DNA of 64,000 nt from Paracoccaceae bacterium. GTDB lineage: Bacteria > Pseudomonadota > Alphaproteobacteria > Rhodobacterales > Rhodobacteraceae. The stretch spans positions 1 to 64,000 of the forward strand of contig JAHDIS010000009.1 of NCBI GenBank assembly GCA_020630695.1, in the 5' to 3' direction. Each line of letters opens with the position of its first letter. Positions within the stretch are counted from its first letter, which is position 1. Under the pieces are notes generated by a model. The model was not told the DNA's origin and made no database searches. It saw only the letters and a list, made by a program, of their open reading frames with translations. Made by a program: the position numbers and the translations under genes. This document shows, piece by piece, positions 1 to 8,405 of this stretch.

Positions 1-130
1 AGGGAGAGGCGAAGCTGTTGGCGATGAAGATGCCGATCGCCACCAAGAGCAGCAGGGTTTCCCAGCTTTTCAGCTTTTGTTCCAACGGTGACCGAAGGCG
101 GTCGGGGATGATACGGTCAGTGGTGCTCAT
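1..130 (-). CDS. rhaQ: Sugar ABC transporter permease (partial, N-terminus only)
   Basis: Only the first 43 codons are inside the window. The start ATG (128-130) overlaps the TGA of rhaP as ATGA. The N-terminus is polar and basic, followed by a hydrophobic stretch (LLLLVAIGIFIANSFA) that would be the first membrane helix of a RbsC/YtfT-type permease. In the rhizobial rhamnose operon the order is rhaR-S-T-P-Q, and this gene takes the Q position, so it is inferred to be the second inner-membrane subunit of the rhamnose importer. The family assignment rests mostly on context. Confidence 0.75.
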   Translation of the reverse strand, partial: MSTTDRIIPDRLRSPLEQKLKSWETLLLLVAIGIFIANSFASP

Positions 131-1110
131 GATGCATGCTCCGCGCGCTTGAGGATGATGCGGCCCTTTTCACGATTGGCCTGTGCATTCAGGGCGACGG
201 CGATGATGATCGCGCCGCCTGAAATGGCCAGTTGCCAGAAAGGGGAGATGTCGACGACGGGCAAGGCGTTCTTGATGATGCCCAGGAAAAGGGCGCCGAG
301 GAGTGCACCTGCAACGGTTCCGATGCCCCCCATGATCGACACTCCGCCAATCACACAGGCCGCAACCACGTCCAGCTCAAACCCGCCGGCAATGTCGACA
401 TAGGACACCGCAAACCGCGACACCCATAGATACCCCGTCAGGCCAGCCAGCGCGCCTGAGATCGTAAAGGCCCAGAACTGGGTCTTGCCGACATCAATGC
501 CAGCGTATGTCGCCGCATGCGGGTTGCCGCCCGCCGCATAAAAAGCACGGCCCAAAGTCGTGCGCGTCATCAGAACCGTAAAGCCAATGACAGCCACAAC
601 GGCAATCCAGCCAAGAACCGGCAGGCCTAGGATATCGGTCCGAGGGAAGGCCTTGAAGGCATCGCTCATCTCGTGGCTGTTGACCCATTTGCCGTCGGAA
701 ATCACGAAAATGATGCCCCGGAATATCGTCATAGTGCCAAGGGTTACAACGATCGGCGGGATGGCTAGCTTCCAGACAAGCAAGCCGTTGAACATCCCCA
801 ATAGCGTGCCAAGGCCCACAGCGATCAAAAGGATAAAGGCAATTGGCAACCCGGGCGCTGCGACATTAACCATCGAGACGACCATCCCGGTCAACGCCAG
901 GTTTGCCGCTACGCTCAGGTCGATACATTTCGTCAGGATGACAATCATCTGACCAATCGCCAGCAGGACCAGCGGCGAGGTATCGTTGAACACATTGGCA
1001 AGGTTGCTGGGTGCAACGAAGGCCGGAAACCGCGAAGAGATCAGGGCCAGCAACAAGATGATAGCGCCAATCAGCAAGGCCTCGCGCGAAGTGATGAACC
1101 GGTTCAGCAT
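127..1110 (-). CDS. rhaP: Rhamnose ABC transporter permease
   Basis: This 327-residue protein has about eight hydrophobic helices and the pattern of BPD_transp_2 permeases of the ribose/xylose class: an early helix near residues 13-30, the segment GQMIVILTKCIDLSVAAN near 53-70, and late Gly-rich helices (VIGGVSIMGGIGTVAGALLG). It should form the membrane channel with RhaQ. It lies 11 bp downstream of rhaT and overlaps rhaQ by 4 bp, so the operon is translationally coupled. The substrate (L-rhamnose) is inferred from the adjacent catabolic genes. Length is normal for the family. Confidence 0.88.
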   Translation of the reverse strand: MLNRFITSREALLIGAIILLLALISSRFPAFVAPSNLANVFNDTSPLVLLAIGQMIVILTKCIDLSVAANLALTGMVVSMVNVAAPGLPIAFILLIAVGLGTLLGMFNGLLVWKLAIPPIVVTLGTMTIFRGIIFVISDGKWVNSHEMSDAFKAFPRTDILGLPVLGWIAVVAVIGFTVLMTRTTLGRAFYAAGGNPHAATYAGIDVGKTQFWAFTISGALAGLTGYLWVSRFAVSYVDIAGGFELDVVAACVIGGVSIMGGIGTVAGALLGALFLGIIKNALPVVDISPFWQLAISGGAIIIAVALNAQANREKGRIILKRAEHAS

Positions 1111-1121
1111 GACGTTTTCCT

Positions 1122-2654
1122 TCAGATGCCAGCGGCGTGGCGGACAAGTGTTTCGGGCTGCAGTTCGTCCTCGGCCAACTCGGCGACAATCCGGCCTTCG
1201 CGCATTACGATTACGCGGTCAGACATGCCAAGAACCTCGGGGATTTCTGAACTGACCATGACAACGGCAAGACCTTGCGCCGCAAGCTCTGCCATGAATT
1301 CGTGCACGGCTGCCTTGGATCCGATGTCGACGCCCTTGGTCGGCTCATCGAGGATGATGACTTTGGGCTGAGTCGCCAACCACTTGGCAATGACCACCTT
1401 TTGCTGGTTGCCTCCCGAAAGATTGCCGACATGCGTGTCGAGTGAGGCCGCTCGCAGATCTAGCCGCTCGGTGTATTCGCGGGCCAGTTTGAATTCTTCG
1501 GCCAACTTCAGGAAACCCTTGCCGGAAATGCGCCCCAGCGACGGCAGGGTCACGTTCTGAAAGATCGGCAAATCAAGGATGGCGCCCTGTTTCCCGCGGT
1601 CTTCGGGGACGTAAACAATGCCGTTGGCAACGGCATCTGCAGGGGATTTGATTTGCACTGGCGCGCCATCAATCTCGATGGTGCCGCCCGACGGGCGGGT
1701 GATCCCGAACAGCGACTGCATGAATTCGGACCGGCCCGCACCAACAAGGCCATAAAAGCCAAGAATTTCGCCTTGTCGCAGGGAAAAGCTGATGTCTTCA
1801 AACTCTGTTGGGTGAGCGTAGTCTTGGACAGTCAAGACTGTCTCGCCTGGGTCTGACGCGCGTTCGGGGAAAATCTGGCTGACATCCCGGCCTACCATCA
1901 TTTTGACCAGATCCGCCTCGGTGACATCGGCAATCGCACCGTCGCCAATCAGCTGGCCGTCACGAAAGACGGTGAAGTTGTCCGCGATCCGGAAAATCTC
2001 ATCAAACTTGTGGCTGATGAACAAGATCGCCTTGCCTTGGGCCTTTAGGCTTTCGACAAGCTCATAGAGCTCCTCGATTTCCTTGTGCGATAGGGCGGCG
2101 GTTGGTTCGTCCATGATGACCACACGCGCATCAATCGAAAGCGCCCGCGCAATGGCGACAAGATGCTTGTTGGCGATGCCAAGGTCTTTGAGTTTGTGTT
2201 CCGGGTCAATCGGCGCACCAATCCCATCGAGGATCTCGCGCGCTTTGGCGTTCATGGTCTTGAGGTCAATCAGGCCAAAGCTGCCCCTTGGCGCATGGCC
2301 AAGAAAGATGTTTTCCGCGACCGAAAGCTCGTCAAATAGGACGGTTTCCTGATGAATGGCCGTCACGCCATGATCTGCGGCCGCCTGGGGCACGCGAAAG
2401 TTTGCTGGCTTTCCATCGACAAGAATTGCGCCCCCGTCAGGCTGGTAGATGCCGGTCAGAATCTTGACGACGGTGGACTTGCCTGCGCCGTTCTCACCAA
2501 CCAGCGCGGTCACCTTGCCCGGGATCAAACGTAGCGAAACCTCTGAGAGAGCTTTGACCCCCGGAAAGGTCTTCGTGATGCCATCAAGCGCCAGAACCGA
2601 AGCCTCGTCGGCCTCGCTGTCGGACGGAAGGAGCGTGTCTGATTGTTTCAGCAT
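1122..2654 (-). CDS. rhaT: Rhamnose ABC transporter ATP-binding protein (duplicated ATPase)
   Basis: This 510-residue sugar ABC ATPase carries two nucleotide-binding halves, as in RbsA and MglA. The first half has Walker A GENGAGKST near residues 53-61 and a Walker B ending VVIMDEPTAAL. The second half has the usual degenerate P-loop (GLVGAGRSE near 300), an intact signature LSGGNQQKV near 414, and VIILDEPTKGVD. A GTG lies directly before the chosen ATG (2652-2654) and could serve as start one codon earlier; no strong ribosome-binding site separates the two. It energises uptake by the RhaP/RhaQ permease. It sits between rhaS and rhaP in the same operon. Confidence 0.92.
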   Translation of the reverse strand: MLKQSDTLLPSDSEADEASVLALDGITKTFPGVKALSEVSLRLIPGKVTALVGENGAGKSTVVKILTGIYQPDGGAILVDGKPANFRVPQAAADHGVTAIHQETVLFDELSVAENIFLGHAPRGSFGLIDLKTMNAKAREILDGIGAPIDPEHKLKDLGIANKHLVAIARALSIDARVVIMDEPTAALSHKEIEELYELVESLKAQGKAILFISHKFDEIFRIADNFTVFRDGQLIGDGAIADVTEADLVKMMVGRDVSQIFPERASDPGETVLTVQDYAHPTEFEDISFSLRQGEILGFYGLVGAGRSEFMQSLFGITRPSGGTIEIDGAPVQIKSPADAVANGIVYVPEDRGKQGAILDLPIFQNVTLPSLGRISGKGFLKLAEEFKLAREYTERLDLRAASLDTHVGNLSGGNQQKVVIAKWLATQPKVIILDEPTKGVDIGSKAAVHEFMAELAAQGLAVVMVSSEIPEVLGMSDRVIVMREGRIVAELAEDELQPETLVRHAAGI

Positions 2655-2730
2655 CACAAATCTCTATTTCGGAGGGACAAGGAAGTCCGGCGCGGGGTAA
2701 ACACCCGCGCCGGAGAAGCGTTCAGCTAGA

Positions 2731-3732
2731 TCAAAAGATCGACTTGAACTGGTCGATGTTGGACGCATCATAGACGAATGGATCGGCCATTGCGGCAGAC
2801 GTGTTTTCGTCCAGCGTGATGCTTCCGACCCGACCGATCGAGATCTTGGCGCCCGGTTCAGCGGTTGCCGCACCCGAAGCCAAAGCGTGGGCAATCATGG
2901 CTGCCGAGTAGCCAAGGTCGATGGGGTTCCAGATCGCAAAGGACTGCGACGCGCCGCTTTCAATGGCACCAGCCATCTCGGACGGCAGGCCAAGGCCTGT
3001 CACGTTGACCTCACCCACTTTACCAGCGTCAACCACAGCCTGTGCCGCAGCAACGATGCCAACCGATGTCGGCGCAATGATCGCGTCGAGGTCTGGGTAG
3101 GACTGCATCAGGCCGGTGGCCTCACGATAGGATTTGTCGGCCAGGTCGTCGCCATAGACAGTCGCCACAACGTTGATGCCTGGATAGTTGTCCATCACAG
3201 CGTTCATCTCGTCAATCCAGATGTTCTGGTTGGTTGATGTCGTGGTGGCGGACAGAACCGCAACGTCACCACCATCAGGCAAATGATCGGCCGCCAACTT
3301 GATGATCATGTTACCGATCAACGCATTGGACGACGGATTCAGGTGCACTTGGCGGCCTTCCTCAGCCACACCAGAGTCCCAGGAAATGACCGTGATCCCA
3401 CGCTGCATCGCCCGCTGAAGGGTCGGGACAAGCGCGTCGGTGTCGTTGGCAGAGACCGCAATCGCATCAACACCTTGAGCGATCAGCGAGTTGATGACCT
3501 CGATCTGGCCCTCAGCCGTCGTATCCGTCGGGCCGGTGTAGATGATTTCGACACCACCCAGTTCTGCTGCTGCCTCTTCAGCGCCTTCTGCGGCAGCTTC
3601 AAAGAAGCCAATCCCGAGGGCCTTAACGACCAGTGCAATACGCATGTCGTCCTGCGCCATGGCGGTGGAGCCGAGCATTGTTGCAGCAAAGCTGAGCCCT
3701 GCGGTGAGTTTGGTAAAAGTGCGACGTTTCAT
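2731..3732 (-). CDS. rhaS: Periplasmic rhamnose-binding protein
   Basis: A 333-residue type 1 periplasmic sugar-binding protein. The N-terminus has RR-T-F-T-K followed by a hydrophobic core ending AMA-QDD, a signal peptide that could use Sec or Tat export. The mature part has the family's ribose-binding features: VINSLIAQGVDAIAVSANDTDAL near 80-100, and TTTSTNQNIWIDEMN later. It delivers sugar to RhaPQT. The start has a strong ribosome-binding site (GGGAGGATACC before ATG). It is the first structural transport gene after rhaR. Specificity for rhamnose is inferred from the locus; its relatives also include ribose and autoinducer-2 binders. Confidence 0.9.
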   Translation of the reverse strand: MKRRTFTKLTAGLSFAATMLGSTAMAQDDMRIALVVKALGIGFFEAAAEGAEEAAAELGGVEIIYTGPTDTTAEGQIEVINSLIAQGVDAIAVSANDTDALVPTLQRAMQRGITVISWDSGVAEEGRQVHLNPSSNALIGNMIIKLAADHLPDGGDVAVLSATTTSTNQNIWIDEMNAVMDNYPGINVVATVYGDDLADKSYREATGLMQSYPDLDAIIAPTSVGIVAAAQAVVDAGKVGEVNVTGLGLPSEMAGAIESGASQSFAIWNPIDLGYSAAMIAHALASGAATAEPGAKISIGRVGSITLDENTSAAMADPFVYDASNIDQFKSIF

Positions 3733-3770
3733 TGGTATCCTCCCTAAAGTACGTTCGCGTGTCTGACCTC

Positions 3771-4571
3771 TTACGAGGCCACGTTTCTCTGAGCGCCCCC
3801 TGCTTGGGTGACGATCAGCGTCACTTCGGCGGCCTCAAGCATCGAAGCCGCTTTGTCTGAAATCTGGTCATCGGTGATTACCGTTGTGATCCGATTCAAC
3901 GGGCACAGCACAAGGCTGGAGCGCTGTTCGAATTTCGTGCTGTCGGCCAGGACGACAAGTTCATCGGCTTGCCCGATAAGCTTCTGTTCGGCCTGGATCA
4001 GCAACGGATCGGCCTCCATCAGACCCAAGGGGCCAAGCCCTTGCGCGCCCATAAACATGCGCCGGGCACAGAAGTTCCGGGTCACATCATTGTCGAAGGG
4101 CGACAATATGATGTTTTGTTCACGGTAAATCGTGCCGCCAGAAAGCATGATTGTGTTCTTCGAATGCTTGAGCAGATGTTCGGCAATTGGGAACGAGTTG
4201 GTGAACACCTGCATGCGGCGACTGGCCAGGGGGTGCACCATCTGGAACGTCGTCGTCCCGCCATTGATGATGATCGCATCACCATCTTCGCACATCTCAA
4301 CAGCAGCGGCGGCAATCGCCTGCTTCTCGGCGATCCGCATTGTTTCGTTGACCGAGAAGGGCCGGCCAGCCAGGCCGACAAATTGCGGTGGATTGATCGC
4401 CTCGGCGCCTCCACGCACCCGGCGCAGCTGCTTGCTTTCGTCTAGTGTCGCGATGTCCCGCCGGATCGTTGCTTCTGACGCGCCGGTCAGGCTGCACAGC
4501 TCGATCACAGTCACAACGGGGCGTTCTTCGATCGCTGACAAGATGATCGTATGGCGTTCTTTTTCGTGCAT
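3771..4571 (-). CDS. rhaR: DeoR-family transcriptional regulator of the rhamnose locus
   Basis: A 266-residue DeoR-type regulator. The N-terminal winged helix-turn-helix contains VTVIELCSLTGASEATIRRD (about residues 19-38) followed by the family pattern DIATLDESKQLRRVRGGA. The C-terminal sugar-phosphate sensor domain has the expected NGGTTTFQMV near 103 and ADSTKFEQRSS near 208. It is transcribed away from rhaD and is the first gene of the rhaRSTPQ operon. The ribosome-binding site is GGGAGGACTCGGA before ATG. It probably represses both divergent transcripts until a rhamnose phosphorylated intermediate is present, by analogy with rhizobial RhaR. Confidence 0.88.
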   Translation of the reverse strand: MHEKERHTIILSAIEERPVVTVIELCSLTGASEATIRRDIATLDESKQLRRVRGGAEAINPPQFVGLAGRPFSVNETMRIAEKQAIAAAAVEMCEDGDAIIINGGTTTFQMVHPLASRRMQVFTNSFPIAEHLLKHSKNTIMLSGGTIYREQNIILSPFDNDVTRNFCARRMFMGAQGLGPLGLMEADPLLIQAEQKLIGQADELVVLADSTKFEQRSSLVLCPLNRITTVITDDQISDKAASMLEAAEVTLIVTQAGGAQRNVAS

Positions 4572-4618
4572 TCCGAGTCCTCCCTGCGTCGAAAGCTGTA
4601 GGGATTCGGATCATCTGT

Positions 4619-4683
4619 CAATCAAAAACAATCATTACCAATCATACTGCATTGCAGCATGATTGCTTTTGATCATTAATGAT
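4619..4683. promoter_or_regulatory. Putative RhaR operator cluster between rhaR and rhaD
   Basis: The divergent spacer (4572-4757) holds three copies of CAATCA at 4619-4624, 4629-4634 and 4639-4644, exactly 10 bp apart, so on one face of the helix. A 23-bp inverted repeat with one mismatched pair follows at 4641-4663 (core CTGCATTGCAG). A perfect 12-bp palindrome ATCATTAATGAT lies at 4672-4683 and abuts TTGACA (4683-4688), which resembles a -35 box for rhaD. Phased short direct repeats are typical of DeoR-family sites. Function is inferred, not shown. Confidence 0.6.
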
Positions 4684-4757
4684 TGACAAAACGTCACGCG
4701 GCAATCAGCCTTTGGGGGAATGCATTGTCGGGCGCAGGGCGTCCACCGGGAGGAAAC

Positions 4758-6860
4758 ATGTTGAAATCGTTGGAAACTCAGCTTCTTGATAGCCGCTGGA
4801 ATGCGAAAGAAGCCGAGGGGATGAGCGAATCGGAACTGCTGCTTTATCGCTCAAACATCCTCGGCTCGGACAAACGAGTGACGAATTATGGCGGTGGCAA
4901 CACATCGGCCAAGGTAATGGAGATTGACCCGCTTTCCGGCGATGAGGTTGAGGTTCTTTGGGTCAAGGGATCGGGCGGCGATATTGGCTCGATCAAGATG
5001 GATGGGTTTGCCACGCTCTATATGGACAAGCTGCACGCACTCAAGTCGCTCTATCGCGGGGTTGAGTTCGAAGACGAGATGGTCGGCTATCTGCCCCACT
5101 GCACATTCAAGCTGAACCCGCGTGCGGCATCGATCGACACGCCCCTGCATGCCTATGTCCCGCGCAAACACGTCGATCACGTTCACGCCGACGCCATCAT
5201 CGCGATCGCTGCATCGAAGAACTCCAAAGACCTGACGAAGGAGATTTTCGGTGAGCGGGTCGGTTGGCTGCCTTGGAAGAAGCCGGGATATGAGCTTGGT
5301 CTTTGGCTTGAAAAGTTCTGCCTGGAAAATCCAGAAGCGGACGGTGTGGTTCTTGAAAGCCATGGTCTGTTTACATGGGGCGACACCGCGAAAGAGTGCT
5401 ACGACCAGACCATTGACGTTATCAATGTCGCAACGAAGTGGTTGGCCGAACGCAGCGAGGGTGTCGCGGCGTTTGGTGGCGCGATCCACAAGAGCCTACC
5501 TGCAGGCGACCGTCGCGCCATCGCCGCCCACCTGATGCCGGCTATCCGTGGCTATGTCTCTGGCAACCAGCATATGGTCGGCCACTTCAACGACAGCGAC
5601 GCCGTGCTTGAATTCGTGAACTCCAAAGAGATGAAGCCGCTTGCGGCTTTGGGCACCTCCTGCCCCGACCATTTCCTGCGGACCAAAATCTGTCCGCTGG
5701 TCATTGAATTCGACCCAGCCAAAGGCAACATCGACGCAGTGCTTGAAGGTCTGGCCGGTCAGATCGAGGCATACCGCGAGGACTACGCCGCCTACTACGA
5801 GCGCTGCAAGAAAGACGACAGCCCAGCCCTGCGTGACCCCAATGCGGTGGTCTATCTGGTGCCAGGCGTCGGCATGATCACCTTTGCGAAAGACAAGGCG
5901 ACGGCACGCATTTCTGGCGAATTCTACGTCAACGCGATCAACGTCATGCGCGGGGCGTCGGCGGTCAGCGAGTATCAGGGCTTGCCTGAGCAGGAAGCCT
6001 TCGACATCGAATACTGGCTGCTGGAAGAGGCAAAACTTCAGCGGATGCCGAAACCCAAGTCGCTTGCCGGTCGGGTGGCGCTGGTCACCGGCGGTGCGGG
6101 CGGCATCGGCGCGGCGACAGCTGAGCGTTACCTGCACGAAGGGGCCTGTGTGATCCTCGCGGACATCAATGAAGAGGCCCTAACTTCCACCAAAGAAAAC
6201 CTATCAGGCAACTTCGGCACCGATGTTGTGAGCAGCGTTATCATGGACGTGACAAACGAAGATGCTGTTGCGGCGGCCTTCGCCGATGCCTCGGTTGAAT
6301 TCGGCGGGGTGGATATTCTGGTCTCAAACGCAGGCATCGCGTCGTCCGCCCCGATCGAAGAGACGTCGTTGGCGCTGTGGAACAAGAACATGGACATCCT
6401 GTCCACCGGCTATTTTCTGGTCAGTCGTGAAGCGTTCAAGCTGGTGCGGGTGCAGGATATGGGCGGCGCGGTGGTCTTCGTTGCTTCGAAGAACGGCCTT
6501 GCTGCCTCACCGAATGCCGCAGCCTATTGCACTGCGAAAGCCGCCGAAATCCACCTGGCCCGCTGTCTGGCACTTGAGGGTGCCGAAGCCGGCATTCGCG
6601 TCAACGTCGTCAATCCCGATGCCGTCCTGCGCGGTTCCAAGATCTGGGAAGGGGATTGGCTGCAGCAACGCGCTGGCACCTATGGAACCGATAAGGACGG
6701 GCTGGAAGAAATGTATCGTCAGCGGTCCATGCTGAAACGGTCCGTGCTGCCTGAAGACATCGCCGAAGCTTGCTATTTCTTCGCGGCAGACACATCGGCC
6801 AAGTCCACCGGCAACATCATCAATGTGGATGCCGGCAACGTCCAAGCATTCACGCGATAG
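4758..6860 (+). CDS. rhaD: Bifunctional rhamnulose-1-phosphate aldolase / short-chain dehydrogenase
   Basis: A 700-residue fusion. Residues 1 to about 420 are a class II aldolase domain with GGGNTSAK, the zinc-type HVDHVHADA pattern and ESHGLFTWG. Residues about 430-700 are a short-chain dehydrogenase with VTGGAGGIG near 443, SNAGIAS, and catalytic YCTAK near 590. The aldolase should split L-rhamnulose-1-phosphate into dihydroxyacetone phosphate and L-lactaldehyde, and the dehydrogenase should oxidise the lactaldehyde, as described for RhaEW/rhizobial RhaD fusions. An upstream in-frame TTG at 4683 was rejected because GGGAGGAAAC precedes the ATG at 4758. The next gene starts 10 bp downstream. 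Confidence 0.9.
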   Translation: MLKSLETQLLDSRWNAKEAEGMSESELLLYRSNILGSDKRVTNYGGGNTSAKVMEIDPLSGDEVEVLWVKGSGGDIGSIKMDGFATLYMDKLHALKSLYRGVEFEDEMVGYLPHCTFKLNPRAASIDTPLHAYVPRKHVDHVHADAIIAIAASKNSKDLTKEIFGERVGWLPWKKPGYELGLWLEKFCLENPEADGVVLESHGLFTWGDTAKECYDQTIDVINVATKWLAERSEGVAAFGGAIHKSLPAGDRRAIAAHLMPAIRGYVSGNQHMVGHFNDSDAVLEFVNSKEMKPLAALGTSCPDHFLRTKICPLVIEFDPAKGNIDAVLEGLAGQIEAYREDYAAYYERCKKDDSPALRDPNAVVYLVPGVGMITFAKDKATARISGEFYVNAINVMRGASAVSEYQGLPEQEAFDIEYWLLEEAKLQRMPKPKSLAGRVALVTGGAGGIGAATAERYLHEGACVILADINEEALTSTKENLSGNFGTDVVSSVIMDVTNEDAVAAAFADASVEFGGVDILVSNAGIASSAPIEETSLALWNKNMDILSTGYFLVSREAFKLVRVQDMGGAVVFVASKNGLAASPNAAAYCTAKAAEIHLARCLALEGAEAGIRVNVVNPDAVLRGSKIWEGDWLQQRAGTYGTDKDGLEEMYRQRSMLKRSVLPEDIAEACYFFAADTSAKSTGNIINVDAGNVQAFTR

Positions 6861-6870
6861 GATCAGATCA

Positions 6871-8109
6871 ATGAGCTATGAGACCGCGAAAGCCGCCTTT
6901 GCCGAGTGGGGCGTCGACACCGACGCTGCCCTCGACCGCCTGAAAACCATTCCGATTTCCATGCATTGCTGGCAAGGCGATGACGTCGTTGGCTTTGAGC
7001 AGAAATCGGGGTCATCCGGTGGTGGCATTCAGGCGACTGGCAACCATCCGGGACGTGCGCGAACGCCCGATGAACTGCGTGCCGATCTGGAATTCGCCTA
7101 TGCGATGATCCCGGGCAAACACCGTTTGAACCTGCATGCGATGTATCTGGATACAAATGAGAACCCGGACCGTGATGAGATCGAGTATCGGCATTTCGCG
7201 CCTTGGATCGATTGGGCCAAGGGCCAAGGCATCGGGTTGGACTTCAATCCAACGTTCTTTGCTCATGCCAAGGCCGACGACAATCTGACCCTTAGCCATC
7301 CAGACCAGGGCATCAGGGACTTCTGGATCGAACACGGCAAACGGTCCCGTGATATCTCTGCCCGGATGGGCGCGGCCCTGGGGACCGCTTGCGTTAACAA
7401 CATCTGGGTGCCTGACGGCTATAAGGACACGCCGATTGACAGGATGTCTGCGCGCGCCCGGCTGGAGGGCTCGCTGGATGCCATGCTTGCCGCGCCGCAA
7501 GACAAAGCGCAGATGCTGGACGCGGTCGAAAGCAAGCTCTTCGGGATCGGCGTAGAGGCCTGCACCGTCGGCAGCCACGAGTTTTACATGGGCTATGCGA
7601 TCCGCAAAGGAACCTTGCTGTGCCTCGATATGGGGCATTTCCACCCGACCGAAAATGTAGCCGACAAGTTGAGTTCGGTCGCTCTTTCGCTGGATGAAAT
7701 CCTGCTTCACGTCTCACGTCCGATGCGGTGGGACAGCGACCATGTCATCCTGTTGAACGACGACATCCTGCAAATGGCGCAAGAGCTGGTCAGTGCCGAT
7801 CTGCTTGACCGCACCCATATTGGTCTCGACTTCTTCGATGCCACGATCAGCCGCACCGCGGCTTGGGTCATCGGCACACGAAACATGCAAAAAGCCCTGC
7901 TTCGTGCGCTACTGATGCCGCTGGATGCCCTAAAAACTGCTGAAACCGCGCTCGATTACACAACCCGACTGACAGTGACGGAAGAGTTCAAAGATATGCC
8001 CTTTGGCGCAATCTGGAATGAGTTTGCCAGACGCGAAGATGTTCCGGACGGTCAGGCGCTCTTGAAGGAGCTTGAGCACTATCAAAAAAGCGTATCAGGC
8101 CGAAACTGA
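6871..8109 (+). CDS. rhaA: L-rhamnose isomerase (E. coli RhaA type)
   Basis: A 412-residue protein that follows the E. coli RhaA pattern along its whole length: SMHCWQGDDV near 30-39, LNLHAMYLDTN, NIWVPDGYKD, DAVESKLFGIG, CLDMGHFHPTE with metal ligands, HVSRPMRWDSDHV, and HIGLDFFDATISR with AAWVIGTRNMQKALLRALL. It converts L-rhamnose to L-rhamnulose. The start ATG lies 10 bp after the rhaD stop. Rhizobia usually carry an unrelated isomerase (RhaI) at this position, so this is a mixed locus. Rhamnulokinase and rhamnose mutarotase are not in the window and may lie beyond its left edge. Confidence 0.92.
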   Translation: MSYETAKAAFAEWGVDTDAALDRLKTIPISMHCWQGDDVVGFEQKSGSSGGGIQATGNHPGRARTPDELRADLEFAYAMIPGKHRLNLHAMYLDTNENPDRDEIEYRHFAPWIDWAKGQGIGLDFNPTFFAHAKADDNLTLSHPDQGIRDFWIEHGKRSRDISARMGAALGTACVNNIWVPDGYKDTPIDRMSARARLEGSLDAMLAAPQDKAQMLDAVESKLFGIGVEACTVGSHEFYMGYAIRKGTLLCLDMGHFHPTENVADKLSSVALSLDEILLHVSRPMRWDSDHVILLNDDILQMAQELVSADLLDRTHIGLDFFDATISRTAAWVIGTRNMQKALLRALLMPLDALKTAETALDYTTRLTVTEEFKDMPFGAIWNEFARREDVPDGQALLKELEHYQKSVSGRN

Positions 8110-8350
8110 GGGCCGATTGACTGATCCTTTCAGCAATTCGCCGACTTAACCCTGTGTAATGCTGCTATATCGTCCAAAGTCTGCTTCAGTAGCTGCACCG
8201 CGGCAGAGAACCACGTTGGTTAACGTCCGGTTTGGGCCGTCCTTACAAATCCCAATGTCAGCAATCCGCACTTCGCAGCCATCCGTGCAAGATGCGGCAT
8301 TGGTAGCTATGGGCTCCAACCCGAAAGGACGACAATCCATCCCCATACGG

Positions 8351-8380
8351 AAAAGGCCCCTCCGCCAAAGCGAAGAGGCC
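8351..8380 (-). terminator. Rho-independent terminator of rpoH
   Basis: On the minus strand, GGCCTCTTC is followed by a short loop, GGAGGGGCC and TTTT, just 3' of the rpoH stop codon. The remainder of the 296-bp gap 8110-8405 between rhaA and rpoH shows no convincing gene. Confidence 0.7.
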
Positions 8381-8405
8381 TATACTGATCGTCGCAGATT
8401 TGAGG

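Noticed and set aside
8146..8346. A 66-codon minus-strand frame between rhaA and rpoH
   Set aside because: No ribosome-binding site, no family likeness, and the terminator of rpoH lies close to its start side; probably noncoding.
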